64,000 nt of DNA from Climacium dendroides (Eukaryota > Streptophyta > Bryopsida > Hypnales > Climaciaceae): positions 31,148,401 to 31,212,400 of the forward strand of contig OX467088.1 in the NCBI GenBank assembly GCA_950106755.1, read 5' to 3'. A program made the position numbers and the translations under genes. This document shows, one piece after another, positions 1-12,360 of the stretch (position 1 is its first letter; every line of letters begins with the position of its first letter). A model generated the notes under the pieces. That model saw nothing but the letters and a program-made list of their open reading frames with translations, ran no database searches and was not told where the DNA came from.

Positions 1-1651
1 TATCCGGAACAGGATTCGGAAAACACCAAAACCAAGCAAAACCAGATCTAAATATTTGCAACATAAAACTCTCCTAATACCCTTTCTTCTCCATAATCCA
101 ATTCTCTTACATCCACACCAAGTCTTCCACCAGTAATCGGACAAGGAGGATTGTCATAATCTTGTGCTTCTCTCTATCCGGATCGACTTAGACGGATGCG
201 GAACCGGAAAGAGGATTTCTATCCGGTTACGGTAACTCACAAAATCTTAGTTTAACCTCTACCAAGAGGGTTCCGCTCTTTGGTTTTAGGAAGGGAATGT
301 AAACCCTACCCTTCAAACGTGTTTAGAGTGAAATGAAGATCCACTTAGAATAACAACAACAAATACCAAAAAGAAATAGGAAATAGTTACTTCCTCACAA
401 CTAATCCGGATGTTGATCCAGACTAGCAGGTCACTTAGGAAACCCCTATTATCCTCCCAGTACTACAACGACAAACCTGTCCGGACAAGACCCCAAGAGC
501 GTGATCCGGCACCCGATAACTGAGAGATCCTAACTACCTTCCTGTTCCTCTCTTCCGGATCCAGTAGGACCTCATCAGACGTCGACTAGCATTCGTTCTC
601 CCTCCTGAAGAATTCACCCAACCTAAGAATGGCTATCCTACTCAAAAGACTCCCAAGGAACTTCAACAACTAAAATACCCTCTCAGTACACAAAGTTTTC
701 CTTAACCAAATCCTCAAAGCTCTCAAAATCAGATCCTGGACAGAATCCGGGGGCTACTTGTCTTCCTCCACACCTGCAAACCAGCTACCCGCACTAAACA
801 ATGGTTCTAGCATTGTACGGCATACCAACACAGAACTTAGCCTTTTCAGGCCAGCACTTATGAAGTGGAAATCTGAAATCAATTCGCAAAGTGTTGAAAA
901 ATACAAATAAGAAAACACCCGCCCGGGGCTTCAAACTAACTTCAGCCCCCTAAATACACACTCCAGGGAACCCGAAAGGTCCCAAGGAATAAAACCAAAG
1001 GATAGAAGAATGACAGGTGTCATTCCTTATCCTTCTAAGTTGACTTTCCTACCAACCCCATCCGATCTGCAAAATGTGGATCTCAGATCCTAAAAATCCG
1101 GAAAATACAGTTCAAGTACATGCATCTGAAAAGCACCTCCCAAGCTACTTCCTACCTACCAAAAACTTGGGTTTTCAGCTGACCATGCTAGGGTCGCTTC
1201 CCAGAAACTTCCTAACTACTTTCCTACCTATTTCCTAGCAATCGCAGCCGTTGAGAAAGTAGCCGTTTCCGCAATCATCGCGGAGGAATCTAGCCGTTGA
1301 ACGGTCCTCCGTGATGTATGGGATTACCGTTGGATCCGGGATTTCCTCTTCCCGTCCTGATAATCTTCCGATAGCGTGTGGATGCATTTGCTTCCGGCCC
1401 CGGTATATTTTTCTGATCCCTGTTTAGTTCCTTGGATGCGGATCCGGTTCCGGATCTTTAGGAAAACAGGAAACTTACAATATCTTTCTTAACCAAATTA
1501 TCTATCTACTACTAATCCAATAGTGAGGTAGAGTTAATATTGGTAATATAATTAGTTTACCATTTTGTAAATAAATTTTTTTTACCAATGTCAACTCTTT
1601 ACTTCTAAATTCTATATAACCAACTTCATCCTTTCATTTTGGTCTACGACA
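1..1651 (-). mobile_element. LTR copy A of LARD-1 (its 3' LTR, cut by the window start)
   Basis: This stretch is over 90% similar by eye to 17475-19221. The similarity stops at the same base: both end in CTACGACA on the plus strand, which is TGTCGTAG at the LTR start in element orientation. Just outside, 1652-1670 read on the minus strand is a purine-rich run ending in GGGCCCTG, as expected for a polypurine tract ahead of a 3' LTR. Compared with copy B it lacks about 43 bp near 1240, between two TTTCCTAG repeats. The other end lies outside the window. Confidence 0.8.
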
Positions 1652-1935
1652 CAGGGCCCTCTATCTTCTTACCCGGATTGCCGTTCCGGCAATTTAAAAG
1701 CACGTCACACTTACACTCCCTTACTCAGCCCGCATCCCTCCCACTCAGCTCAACACCAAGAGATCTGTAGCCCAAGATCCGGATTCCTCCTCTCCCTCCC
1801 TTCTCTTTCTCCAGTACAAGGTTACACACACATGCATACACTCAGCCAAAAGACCCTGTCTAAGCAAAAGTGCAGCTAGAGGTATCCTGGCTAACTTAGA
1901 TTAAAAAAAGAAAATTGTAATATATACGTGAAAGC

Positions 1936-4784
1936 ACTAAAACGGAATGGAGAACACCACATTTCCTCCTCATCAGCTTCATGTACCTCTTTGGCACAAA
2001 GGCGCTGGAAAACTCTACTCATTTTGATTATAGCCAAACGCACGGTTTCATCCAAGACACCACGAACCGCTAGGGGAAGGATCTACCAATGACATTGCAC
2101 ACATACACAATAATCAGTTTAGATTATGACCAGGGGCAGTGTAGGACAATGATAGAAGTCATTAGGCATTAGCCCTAACATGCACGAGCATTAGAATAAA
2201 AAACATTGGTACCCACGTCAATTGTAATGTTTGAGCAGATCCAGCTACGTGTTTATTTTGACATCACATTTGTGAGAGTGGTATCATTTGGTATGTTTGA
2301 AGGAACATACTTTTGGATTCTGAGAGTAAAATCTACTTTTTGCGCAATGACCACTTTATCAAAATTTCCAACAAGAGAGCTTTTTCAAGGTACCTGCTGC
2401 ATTAGTACATGATAATCATGTGTCTTTATGTATTGTAATTTTCCGTCCACCAAGCGCTTGTGAATGCTTCCCACATAGTTTGTGGGAGTTCTAATGTTTG
2501 ATACAATTGCAATGAACACCCTTTGTTCGTTAGGATTCAAGATGAATGGGGCATGTGGCATATAGAATTGGTCTTGCTGTCTTTGTGGGGCTTGCAACCA
2601 AATCTCTTCCCGAATGCCTAGGTCCTCAGCATCCCTCCGACTTCCTGGACTATCATTCATTCCAAGTAAAGTCTTGACAATGTTTTCACACAAGTTCTTC
2701 TCACAATGCATGGGATCAAGGACGTGGCGTTCCAACAAGTTCTGCAATCACAGACGCAATAATTCAACGCAAACATTTGTCAGTTAACTTACATTACAAA
2801 GCAACCTAAACTTACAGTTCAAATGCTCATGTCCAAACAGTAGCCTCCAATGACGTCCATTCCAGCAGTCTTTGTGACATCATACTAGATTAGACATGCT
2901 ACATACAACATGTGCATGTCTACACTTGTTGCATGCGTCGTCTACCTTGACGTCCTTAGCGTACAAAACATGTCAGAGACTTTATGTTTTACCTTCCAAT
3001 AATCAAACTCATAGAAAGCACTCAAACGCTTCACTCCAGTTGTATGCATTGGATCATCAAGTCCATTCTCTTTTCCGCCCATATCCAAGTATGATTGTCG
3101 CCATGCCGCATAGCGAATGACATCTTGCCCTGACATGATCCTTGGCACGCAACGGTGCTCCACCTTGACATTAAATCTTCTATTCCGTCGATAAGGGTGG
3201 TTGCGAGGTAAATAACGACGGGCTCCACCATATACAATCTTTGAACCCCTTGTGCGTCCATTATGGAGCACATCACCTGTCTTTGCCATGCGTGAATCTG
3301 TATCTGGTCCACAAGAAGGGCAGCCCCTATAGCCCTTGCAACAAAGTCCTGAAATCAACCCTAAAGCTGGGAAATCTGAGATTGTCCAGAACAGCAATGC
3401 ATGCAATGTAAAACTTCGACTTCCTATGGGTTGGGAGAAATCTTGGGCTCCAACACCATGCCACAATTCATGCAACTCATTTAGTAGGGGGCGCATGAAG
3501 ACGTCTATATTGTTAGAAGTAGGTGACTTCTTCCCTGAAATCAAAATGCACAAAGAGATGAAGAATTTCTTGGTGACAAACCATGGCTCCAGGTTGTAAA
3601 TCAAGATTAGCACAGGCCATGTAGACCAATTTGTGTTGTTCAACTTGAAAGGATTGACACCGTCTAAGGCCAAACCTAGACGGAGGTTGCGAATCTCAGA
3701 ACCAAAGTTGCCAAAAGCGATGTCTGTATCAACATGTTTCCATGCAGAGCTGTCCACAACTGAGCGCATGATGCCGTCATTGCTGACATGTTTTTTATAG
3801 CCTGTCAGCATGCGTGCTATCTCAGACGACCTCCACATACGTTTAAGTCTAGGAATTAAAGGAAAATGCCGAATGACCTTGGACGGAACTTTGTCTGTTC
3901 CAAAAATCCAACGACCTTGGCCACACTTAGGGCAAGTGTTTAGGCTGGCATATTCATCTTCAAAAAGTACACACCCATTAGGGCATGCGTGAACATTGTT
4001 GTAACTCAAGCCTAGGCGGCGAATGCTTCGGCGTGCCTCATAGTGGTTGCCAGGCAACTTGTTCCCCGATGGCAACAAATCCACATGAAGGAAGCGGAAC
4101 AACTCATCAGTAAATTTGTTGCTCACATGGAAGACATTGCACATGTTCATTAGGATAATAGTGGCCGAAACAATGCTTGTCTTTGAACCTGGAAAGACGG
4201 CTATGGTTGCTTCTTGGTACAATTCGTCCAAGCCATCCATTGTGTCCGCAGCAATGTCATCCTCATCAACCCCTTCTTGCATAGGCCCAGACTCCTCGTG
4301 CAACGCATCCCCCCCTATCAAAGGCCTCCATCATCTGACGTTGGACCTCATGATATTCATCCAAAGGAGGAGGAACGTCTTCTTGCATATCATTTCCAAC
4401 ATCTGCATGAATGTTGCCTATGTCAGGTGCCTCATCTAAACCAACACCTTCTTGAACATCATCGTCAAAAGCAACATCCTCCACCCATAGACCTTGAGAG
4501 GGGTAGCCATCTGGGGGGTCTCTCCCAAGGATGGATTCTTTGATAAAGGGATCCCGACCCACCGTTGCATGGTGTCGTCGAATAACTTCAATACTTTTTC
4601 GACATGAGCCCTTGCAATCTCTACAAGGACACTTGTAAGAGCGTATGTTGTTCTCAGTGGCCACTCACAACTCCGTTTGCAATATCAAGTCACCTATAGG
4701 AATGTGGCGTAGTGTGCGACCATCATCCGTAATTCGTATGATGGTTTGACGTCGACGTGCATCTACATTGGTACAGTAGGCCAT
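1936..4784 (-). pseudogene. CACTA-1 TNP2-like transposase (transposase family 21, DUF4218), broken
   Basis: The start ATG is at 4784. It is followed by a domain with paired CPC/CRDCKG cysteines, an acidic linker and the long Transposase_21 core, with blocks such as DGVNPFKLNNTNWSTWP and CKGYRGCPSCGPDT. Exons inferred from GT-AG borders and from CACTA-2 are 4784-2993, 2741-2394 (LLERHVLDPMHCEKNLCEN block) and 2082-1936 (start of DUF4218, with VRGVLDETVR and FQRLCAKEV). Damage seen: an in-frame TGA at 4665-4667 where CACTA-2 has arginine, a one-base insertion in a G7 run (4309-4315) that shifts the frame, and loss of everything after 1936. The family catalyses excision and reintegration of CACTA elements by a DDE-type reaction; this copy cannot. 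Confidence 0.85.
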
Positions 4785-5585
4785 GGGCACTGTAGAGCTA
4801 CTACATGTGTACACAATTCATTTGAACAATTTTCACTTGGGTGGCAGAGCTCCTGCACAAAGACATCATACTTGTTAATACTTGCTATGCAAACATATTG
4901 TTATGAAAGACGTCTTCTCTGACATCCTCCACAACATTCTATATTTTTAGTGACATGATAATATTGTCATGAAAGACGTCTTCTTTGACATCCTCCACAA
5001 CATTTTAGATTATCAGTGACATGATAGTAGATGTCTTTGCAAACGAGGATCATAGAGTGAAAGCCTTATTGTTCAAGTGTTGTTTGTATACCAAACATGC
5101 TTAGCAGGATTCCAAAATTTTCTGTGGTATTTTCCAGTCTTTGGAAATGAGGAACGATGCAAACTAAGGGGAGTCATGCCAAGCTTCCTTGTCCATTTGT
5201 ATCATTAATGCCTTTGCAAGCTCTAATTGACATATATACCTCCACCTATTATATGACTAGAAATTCTGGTCAACTAATTCTCGAAGTAAGAAAAATTTCT
5301 TAGGGTCTATGTATTGAAATTTCTCTATCATGCATGTGGTTTTACTAGAAAACATGAAAATTACAAAGCACATGTCACGATTGATGTCTGCCGTGACATC
5401 CAAGATGACGGTTTACAGTACAGACCAAGTCAATCCATCATGATAGCTTCTTCTGTACGTGTCTCACGTGGATTTGGCAAAAAGAAAGGCAAACAGTAGA
5501 CTCCATAGAACAGTTGATGGGCGCTGCAGACCTCATTTGCCTTCAAGATTTCAATTATTAGAGCTACGTTGTATCACTAACCGAA
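4785..5585. promoter_or_regulatory. Divergent promoter region of CACTA-1 with a 66-bp tandem duplication
   Basis: This is the gap between the two opposed start codons (ATG at 4784 minus, ATG at 5586 plus). It contains a direct tandem duplication with a 66-bp step (about 4897-4962 and 4963-5028), each copy carrying GACGTC and GACATCC motifs. CACTA-2 has a comparable duplication in its own divergent promoter (60866-60935). No clear TATA box or transcription start was assigned. Confidence 0.55.
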
Positions 5586-8500
5586 ATGGCAATTCTCCCT
5601 GGACTTCGCAGCCGCACTAGGGTTGTACAGTTTGCGGAGGCACCAACTCCTACTCAATCTTACTCGGATGCTGCAATAGTTTTGACAAATTTCATCTCGC
5701 ACGCAATGAGAAGTACTCCCCCACGCTCGATTTTGAAAAAGCCAGCGGAAGCAGGGAGTCGAAGGAGCACGCGCTTGTCCAAAGGCGATGACGGGCGACA
5801 AGTAGCAACAGTCGGAGCAGTAGCTCCCGTTTCAGAAGCAGCACCTGCCTCCATGGTTCGTGAAGCGCCGCCTCATTTCTTTAATTTCTGATGTGAAGAT
5901 TGAAATTTTCAATTCCCCCACCAAGATCCAAGCCAGCAACGAGATTGGACCCGGAGCTTCCCTGCGCCCACCTGTCGCGGTATTAGGGTGCGCCTGACCC
6001 CGGCTATAGGGTCGGGTCCCGGGTACGTCCAAATCAGTGGAGGAGGGCAACATTTCCGATTGGTGAACCTTTAAACTTTGTAGCGGTTGGTGTTTGGTGG
6101 GGGTTTGATTTTCTAGGTCTTGGCTCAATTGACTTGTGCCTTGGGGTTCTTGTAACAGGACGGTGAGTTTTTTGTACATTGGCGAGACCCCCCTGGCAAC
6201 ATGATGCGGCCAAGGCAATCGGGAAAGCGGAGGGGGGAGCCGCCTGCTGACTTCCAGGGTTCCGGTTCCGAAGCAGCCGCCCCAGTCATGCGGATGCGCG
6301 CTGAAGGGGAGTGGCGGACGAAGGCGCGGGAGGATCTGGGAGCCAGTTCACGGGGGAAGGAGATCCGGCAGCCGCCAACGAAATGAACCAGGGTTTCTTC
6401 AATTCCATCGGAGCCAGAAGAGGAGGAGGAGATGGATGCTGGGACGGAGCAGGAGCTTGAAGTATTTGGCGGCTTAGAACACAACGTTGGCATGGCTGAA
6501 CACGAGCAGTCGTGGAGGTAAGCAACCCACGTTATAACTTTTTGTTTGAAATTATTGGAAGTCGTGATGCAAGACAGTTGCAGGTGTGTTGGGTGTCAGC
6601 GGTGACATTTTCTATAACAGGTATGTGTTTTCTAAGACATTATTTCTGATGTCCCGTGTGACGCGCGTCCAATGTGATGTCAAAGTAGACGTCAAGCGTG
6701 ACATCTCTCTGTTTACCATGTCAGGAGGTTGTCACAGAAGATGTCAAACGAGACATGTTCTTCGATTCATTCCAGTACTTAGTGATAGTCATTTGTTTTC
6801 ATGTATTCTAAGCTAAAGAAATTGAACTTCAGTATAGTAGTTGACGTCCTCCTACCATGCTTGAGGATTCTTGTGTCTGTAAGGCAATTGCCCTTCTCTT
6901 GGTTGTGTGGTGCCACCACAGGTTTCGGTAGTCAGTATAGGGTTTGACTTTCTTGGTCTGCTTTTTCCGAATATTTTTAGTTTTGGCTGTGTAATTTGAT
7001 TGGCCTCCTATTTTAATACTACCAAATAGGAACTGTTCTAATATTACCAACAAATCAGTATAGTACTGAATTGGATGTCTCAATGGACACAATTTTGGAT
7101 GTCAAGAGCAATGTCAGCCACTGCCAAAGCAAGACTTGGCATTTACTGTTCAACCCTAAACCTTGAACCTCAACTTTGAGAATTGATCTATATTGTTCCC
7201 TTCAGAAGTAGGTTTTTATGCTAACTTTGATATCACTTATGCAGCCAAGGCTACAACACTGATGACTCCAACTGTGACACCGATGAAGCCATAGAGGCTA
7301 TGCATCCCACGGAGCAACGTAGAGGTGTGCCCTCTTCGACAATGAAGAAACCAATTGAACTAGATGTACAAGGACAACCACATGGATCTATGAGGGACAC
7401 TTTGGAAAAGGATGTCAAAAAGTATGCGAAGTCCTTTGATCCAACAACCGGATGGGAAGGACAACCAAAAGAAATGAGGAGGGGATTTTTCAAGCGCCTC
7501 TACACGGGTTTGAACCTTTGAACTACCCTTCCCCTATTTTCTGAATGCCATTCTTTCAAGTTCTCTTACCTTCCTTTGCATATATCTTTTCGAGTGTCCC
7601 AATTGACATCTTCTATGACATGATCTTACCTATTTTTGTCCTTTGTCTACAGCAACCATCGAATGAATTTCAATGTTGAGTAAAGCAAGTCCTAAGCTGA
7701 TTACATGTTCTCTCAGACTGGTAGATGGTGGGGGATTCGGATCGAGTTAGCGAGAAATGGCTTCAGCCCTTCATCACCAAAGTGCTCATTAACATGCGAT
7801 GGAGAATTGGGCAAATGATTGCTTCAGGTATGGACAGGCCCAAGGATATCAAGAAATTTTATTGGAACACGATCGAAGCTGCGCGTGGCATTGAAGCAAC
7901 CCAGAAAAAGTCAGCCCAAATGCGGTCAATTTCGAGGGGGAAGGCTTCCACGACAACTCAACTGAAGGTTATTGAGAGAGAGGTGGTTGCTTGCTTGGTG
8001 AGTGCGATTCTAAACACAAAACGCTCAATTGACCATGAATTCATTCCATTTCAGTACATGTGTGTGGATACTTGATACATTTCTAGTTTTGTACCAGCAA
8101 GTTCGATGGTCCCGCTGACGTCTGCTTCAACATTCAAGATAGCAGGTTGCCCTGTTTTTGCTGACATGAACTTTGTTGTCTTTGTTGACATATTCTTCTT
8201 TGTTTTTATTCTACACCAATTAAATTTACCGTTGACCTGCTTTTGGGATGTCCTTGCGTGTGTCCTTGTGTGCAGACCATGCTGAACAGCAGGAGGCCAT
8301 TTGACATTGAGATAGATGTAGAAGTTGCTAAGGAATTTGCCCGAATTGAAGAGGAGAAGCGTAGAGCAAAACCAAATATTGCGCAAGAGCTCGAGGACAT
8401 GCGAGCTCGGGTGAGTAACCTTGAAGGTAGCATGGTTGAATTGAAAGGGAGCGTGGCCAAAATGGGAGACGACATGATGACATCACACAAGCGCGTGGAG

Positions 8501-9545
8501 GAAATGTTTAAAGAGCTGATGTAGAACTTATCCTCAAGATCAGCAGATGCATTTCAGCTTGCTTCCAAGAACTTCCTCCAACCTATGCTGCATCCTGTTG
8601 CCATTTCAGAAGTTGTAGCGCCCGTCATTCCCGATGTCCACGAAGACGTCCCCGAAGATGTTGGAGGCAATGTCACTGCGGGAGAGGATGGTATCTCATC
8701 TGACCATGAGGCAGTCCTTCCAGAAGAATCCGGCCACGGCTTAAACCTACAACAGGACAACATCGCACAGGGAGAAGTGGAAGGCGAGAAAGAAGCAGAG
8801 GATGCCTCTGTGTTGGTGGCTAGCGATGCACCAGAGGAGGCAACGGGTGCAGTTGAAGTTGATGCCGCCAAGAGTCCAGGGCAACATGTAAGTTTTTTGT
8901 CCTTCCATCAAAGGCTCAAACTTGAATTAAGTCACAATCTTTTCATAGGCTCTTTTTTTTATTTTTTTTTATCTCTATGCCAGAAAACATAGAAATCACT
9001 ATAGTGCTTGGATGTGCTTGAGAACTACATGACTGATCAATAGAATGGCTACGATTTTCATGTTGTATGTGATGTCATAGTAGACGTCTGAGTTGACGTC
9101 TCGAATGACATCCACATTATCATGAGAAAAAAAATATAAAATCTAATTTGCCATGGCTCATGCTATTTCAGAATGATGAAGACGTCCCAACAGAGTCCAT
9201 AGGGCGCCCTCGGCGTGTAGTGAAGCCGAATCCAATGCAGAGGACAAGGAGGGCGGTGGCCAATGCTAGCAAAGCATCTGCTAGCACACCCCTTCCTAAA
9301 CCCTCAGCACCTAAAGCAATTGGACTTCCAAAACCGAACCCGTCTATAGCAAAGGTAGTAAACCATACCTTTTCAATTGTTGTGTATTTTGAATTTTGTC
9401 TTCTTCACCCTCATTTCAAGTGAGATTTCCTTTTAAGCCTTGTTTTTCTTAGAAAAGTCTAAACTTCCATTGAACTCTTCTAAATTGTCTTCCACTGTTT
9501 CAGGCAGCGACCACGAAGAAAGCTGATGCCCCTCGGAAGAAGTGA
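5586..9545 (+). pseudogene. CACTA-1 TNPA-like accessory protein gene (Transposase_24-type), seven exons with stops
   Basis: Exons follow from GT-AG sites and one-to-one matches to CACTA-2: from 5586 (end near 5890), 6159-6517, 7245-7507, 7725-7997, 8276-8887, 9172-9354 and 9504-9545 (stop TGA). Exon 3 has the KKPIELD...EKDVKKYAK block and exon 4 RVSEKWL...KSAQMRSISRGKAS, typical of the plant Ptta/En/Spm Transposase_24 family. Exon 5 is a heptad-rich coiled coil; exon 6 has the basic GRPRRVVKP patch. In En/Spm the equivalent protein binds subterminal repeats and assists the transposase. An in-frame TGA at about 6384 and TAG at 8522-8524 suggest this copy is dead. Confidence 0.75.
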
Positions 9546-10712
9546 AATGGTGTGATACTATTCTCACAACCGACATCAAAGGAGGCTAGCTTTACAACAC
9601 TATGTTTGTCCCATATAGGTACTAAAATGAAATATGCAGCTATTAGTTGTTTTTTCTACCTTAGACCAGAACATTACAATGTGTTCTTCAAAATATTTGT
9701 AGAGGAAGAACATCTTTCTTGTAAAGGATGTCTGGTTTCTATAGATCTTTAAAATTTGTGTCCATGCCTTGTGTGTGAAGTTCTCCCTCATATGCATATG
9801 GAATGCGTCATGTTTCTCTTGATTTGCAATTGGAGAAACAAGACTTGGATGGGGTGGGCAGGTCATTCTTGTCTTTTCTTATGTCCTTGGTCATGTCCTT
9901 CAAAATTCAGTCATGTATAAGTTGTTGTCTGTAGCAAACGTGGAAGCCATAGTTTGCACTCCGCCTAATGTTGTTCAAAACATATTTTATTTGTTTCTAT
10001 GTCAGCCAAAACATGTTTTTAATATGCCAGTGATGTCCTTGGTGCACACCTGCCTTTTTCTAAATGTTATAGTGAACAGAGCATTAACAGTCACAAGTGG
10101 GAGTGCTTGTCCTTGATGATATCCTGAACAACAACAGGAAGAACACATACATTTGAACAAACAAGGCCTTGATGTTCTTATTGACGATTTATGATACTGT
10201 CCTTGTTCCTTTACATGTCTACTGAAACATATAGTATAATACAGAAGACCGACCTTAAAACCCGTGATTGTCACAAATGATGTCACAAAAAACATAGTTG
10301 CGTCTTCAATGATGTCACGCGCAACATCAGATTTTCACTAAAAGAAGTAGTGCATAGTCCACGTCATCAAATGCCACATCAGATTTTACGTCGTCCACGT
10401 CACCCTTGAAGGGGTCCACGTCACTATCCACGTCATATGCCATGTCAAGAAGGGAATGGATGAAAAAGAATCCCATGTGGCGCTGCCCGCCAATGTGGCA
10501 CCCACGTGGAGTGCCAAATGGCACATTCTGGGGAACTTGCATTTCCATGTCTCAACCCATGTCAATCCAAAAACAAGCCCAAATTTGCATGTTTTTTGCA
10601 AAACATGGGGACGTTTTTTGCCTGTCTATTATAACGCATTTTAGGTGACATCTACGTTGACAGGAAATGGCGTTTTTTCTGACGTCACAAAACTGCCGGT
10701 TTTCTTATAGTG
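9546..10712. repeat. CACTA-1 3' region, subterminal ACGT-motif repeats and terminal inverted repeat
   Basis: No gene is seen here. From about 10270 the DNA is dense in GACGTC, CCACGTCA and GATGTCAC motifs. The block at 10360-10450 matches, in reverse, the CACTA-2 left end at about 54945-55020 (TGACGTGGACCCCTTTC). This shows that the right end of CACTA-1 corresponds to the left end of CACTA-2. In this transposon class such motifs are the usual binding sites of the TNPA-like protein; that role is inferred here. The terminal repeat is 10689-10712. Confidence 0.7.
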
Positions 10713-11956
10713 AGTGAAGTCTACGAGGATGGGTACTACCTTGGTTCCGGTAATGTGGCCTTTCGATATCATCTTCGAGTCAAACAGGCAGCTTTTGTGA
10801 TGATGTCGGCTTTGATGTTGACTACTTCGGATAGATTTTTGACCAGAGCGAGAGCCTCTTTCTCTTTCTCTTTTGCAGCTACCATTTCCCCTTCCGCCCA
10901 ATTCACTTGGGCCTAGAGTTGGTTCTGTTCCGCCTCCAACTCCTGAATCCGCTCCTCTCTTTTCTTTAGATCTTCCGGTTTGGGTAGTCGCTTAACAGCT
11001 TCCACAACCTGATCCGGCTCCACCTTCAACACCTCCGCGGTATCTATCACTAAATCCGCCAAGCTGTCGTGGAGTACCTTGGCCTCGCGTATCCACTTGA
11101 GCCCCACACTGAAAAATGTTGATTCCGTTTCCACTTCAGGTCCCTTGCTGGACTCCCTTCTCTCCATTGCCTATGGCTTGGATCGCGACCCCGGATTGGT
11201 TGACTTTCTCTTTTTGGTCCTCGGATCAGTCAAACGTTCCTCAAGAAGTTCCTTCGGATCAGACTCGACCGGATCTTCTGCCTCCTCCCCGGAAAGTCCG
11301 TATGACAGGATTGCCTTTTCGGTGTCATACTGGATTACTTCCGCTGCACTCAAAAGTTCATGTTGATGGTACAGATGGAACAGGTAGGTGCTAAATGGGC
11401 TTGCCTTCACTCGCGTCACATGATCCGCTAATTTAGCCACTATCCCGGCTATGACTCTACCCCAGTGTACTACCCGGTTTTCCATAGCCCCAAAAATAGT
11501 ATTGGCCACCATAATGGTAACCCGTGTTGGCTTTTCCGGATACAAGATCGGAATCAGAAACTCTAGTATCCGCCTATGTCTCTCGTCCTTGCATTCGCTA
11601 ATAGCGAATCCGTCCTTAGGGTTTGTAGACCCAGTGAACTTTCCAGCTACAAAACGGTCCGTCCTCGATGCTAACCCGTTCTCACTCTTCTGGAACTGAT
11701 AGACGTCCGTCCAGACGTCCTCGGTCCACGTGACTGGCCGCCCTCTCAAAGTGAGCTCATATTGATTCGGAACACCGTGAAGTAGCTCTTGAATCATGTC
11801 TTCACTCTTGAGGTTCCATGGTCGATGTAGTAGACCGATACATCCTAATTTAATTAAGTCTTCCTCTAATTGCTTGTGTAGTTCCGGGCTATCCGGAATG
11901 GCCGGAGAGATAACCCGGGCAGATACCGCTACCTTCCGTACTGGTCCGGATGCCAT
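10713..11956 (-). pseudogene. LARD-1 gag-like/unknown protein, truncated by a CACTA insertion
   Basis: The frame starts with ATG at 11956 and is closely similar to the LARD-3 protein at 35416-37365. It is broken by in-frame TAG codons at 11171-11173 and 10913-10915; LARD-3 has a glutamine codon (CAA) at the second site. The frame ends where CACTA-1 is inserted (10712/10713). What remains covers an N-terminal region of unknown fold, the TVANTIFGAMENR-like block and the start of a coiled coil. I do not recognise a known domain. The role as a structural, gag-like protein is inferred from its place between leader and 3' LTR in two related elements. Confidence 0.65.
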
Positions 11957-12360
11957 AAGATCTAAGTCAGAACAAGAGAAAAGTAGCTCTACTTCAGTCG
12001 CTAACTCACCACTCTTTCTCTCAACTACTCACACAGACAGTCTCAGAAGAACAGAATAGGAAAGTGAAGAGGAAGACAACTTAAATACTAAACCGTCTTT
12101 TTACGGGTTTAAGGACAACGGCTACAGGTCTATTGTACTAACGGTATCCTACTCCTGTAGCTACGAGGTCTATACGGTAGGTTCCTGTGTTCCGGATGAG
12201 TCCGGATTAGTCCGGATTCCGGGTTGTGCCGGAATGCTTATTTCCTAATCCAAGCTATCTGGTCCAAAAATCACGTTCTAACTATAATTTTTTTGATTTT
12301 TTTCTATTTTTCGCACCTACTTCTTGTTTTATTGACCCGTTTCCGGATTTCGGATTCCCA

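Larger units (their letters stand above)
1936..10712. mobile_element. CACTA (En/Spm-type) transposon CACTA-1, left end deleted
   Basis: The right terminus (10689-10712) reads on the minus strand as CACTATAAGAAAACCGGC, a typical CACTA terminal inverted repeat followed by ACGT-rich subterminal DNA. CACTA-2 begins with the same CACTATAAGAAAAC at 54651. The flanking AGT at 10713-10715 is the expected 3-bp target duplication; LARD-3 (36658-36660, ACT) shows the empty site with one copy. The element carries a TNP2-type transposase (minus strand) and a TNPA-like gene (plus strand), diverging from about 4785-5585. The left terminus is absent: the sequence changes abruptly at 1935/1936 from LARD 3' sequence into a transposase exon. 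The element is therefore immobile on its own. Confidence 0.85.
1..12360 (-). mobile_element. LARD-like non-autonomous LTR retroelement LARD-1, interrupted by CACTA-1
   Basis: Read on the minus strand, the element runs from 12360 (TGGGAATCCG, a possible primer-binding site) through a 5' leader and a gag-like or unknown frame (11956 to 10713), then, after the CACTA insertion, its 3' untranslated part (1935-1652), polypurine tract and LTR (1651-1). Its parts align with LARD-3 (34987-37924): 12360-10713 with 34987-36660, and 1935-1652 with about 37638-37924. No reverse transcriptase, integrase or protease frame is present, so it would depend on enzymes from another element. Its 5' LTR is not seen next to 12360. 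About 980 bp corresponding to LARD-3 36661-37637 is missing together with one CACTA end. Confidence 0.7.
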
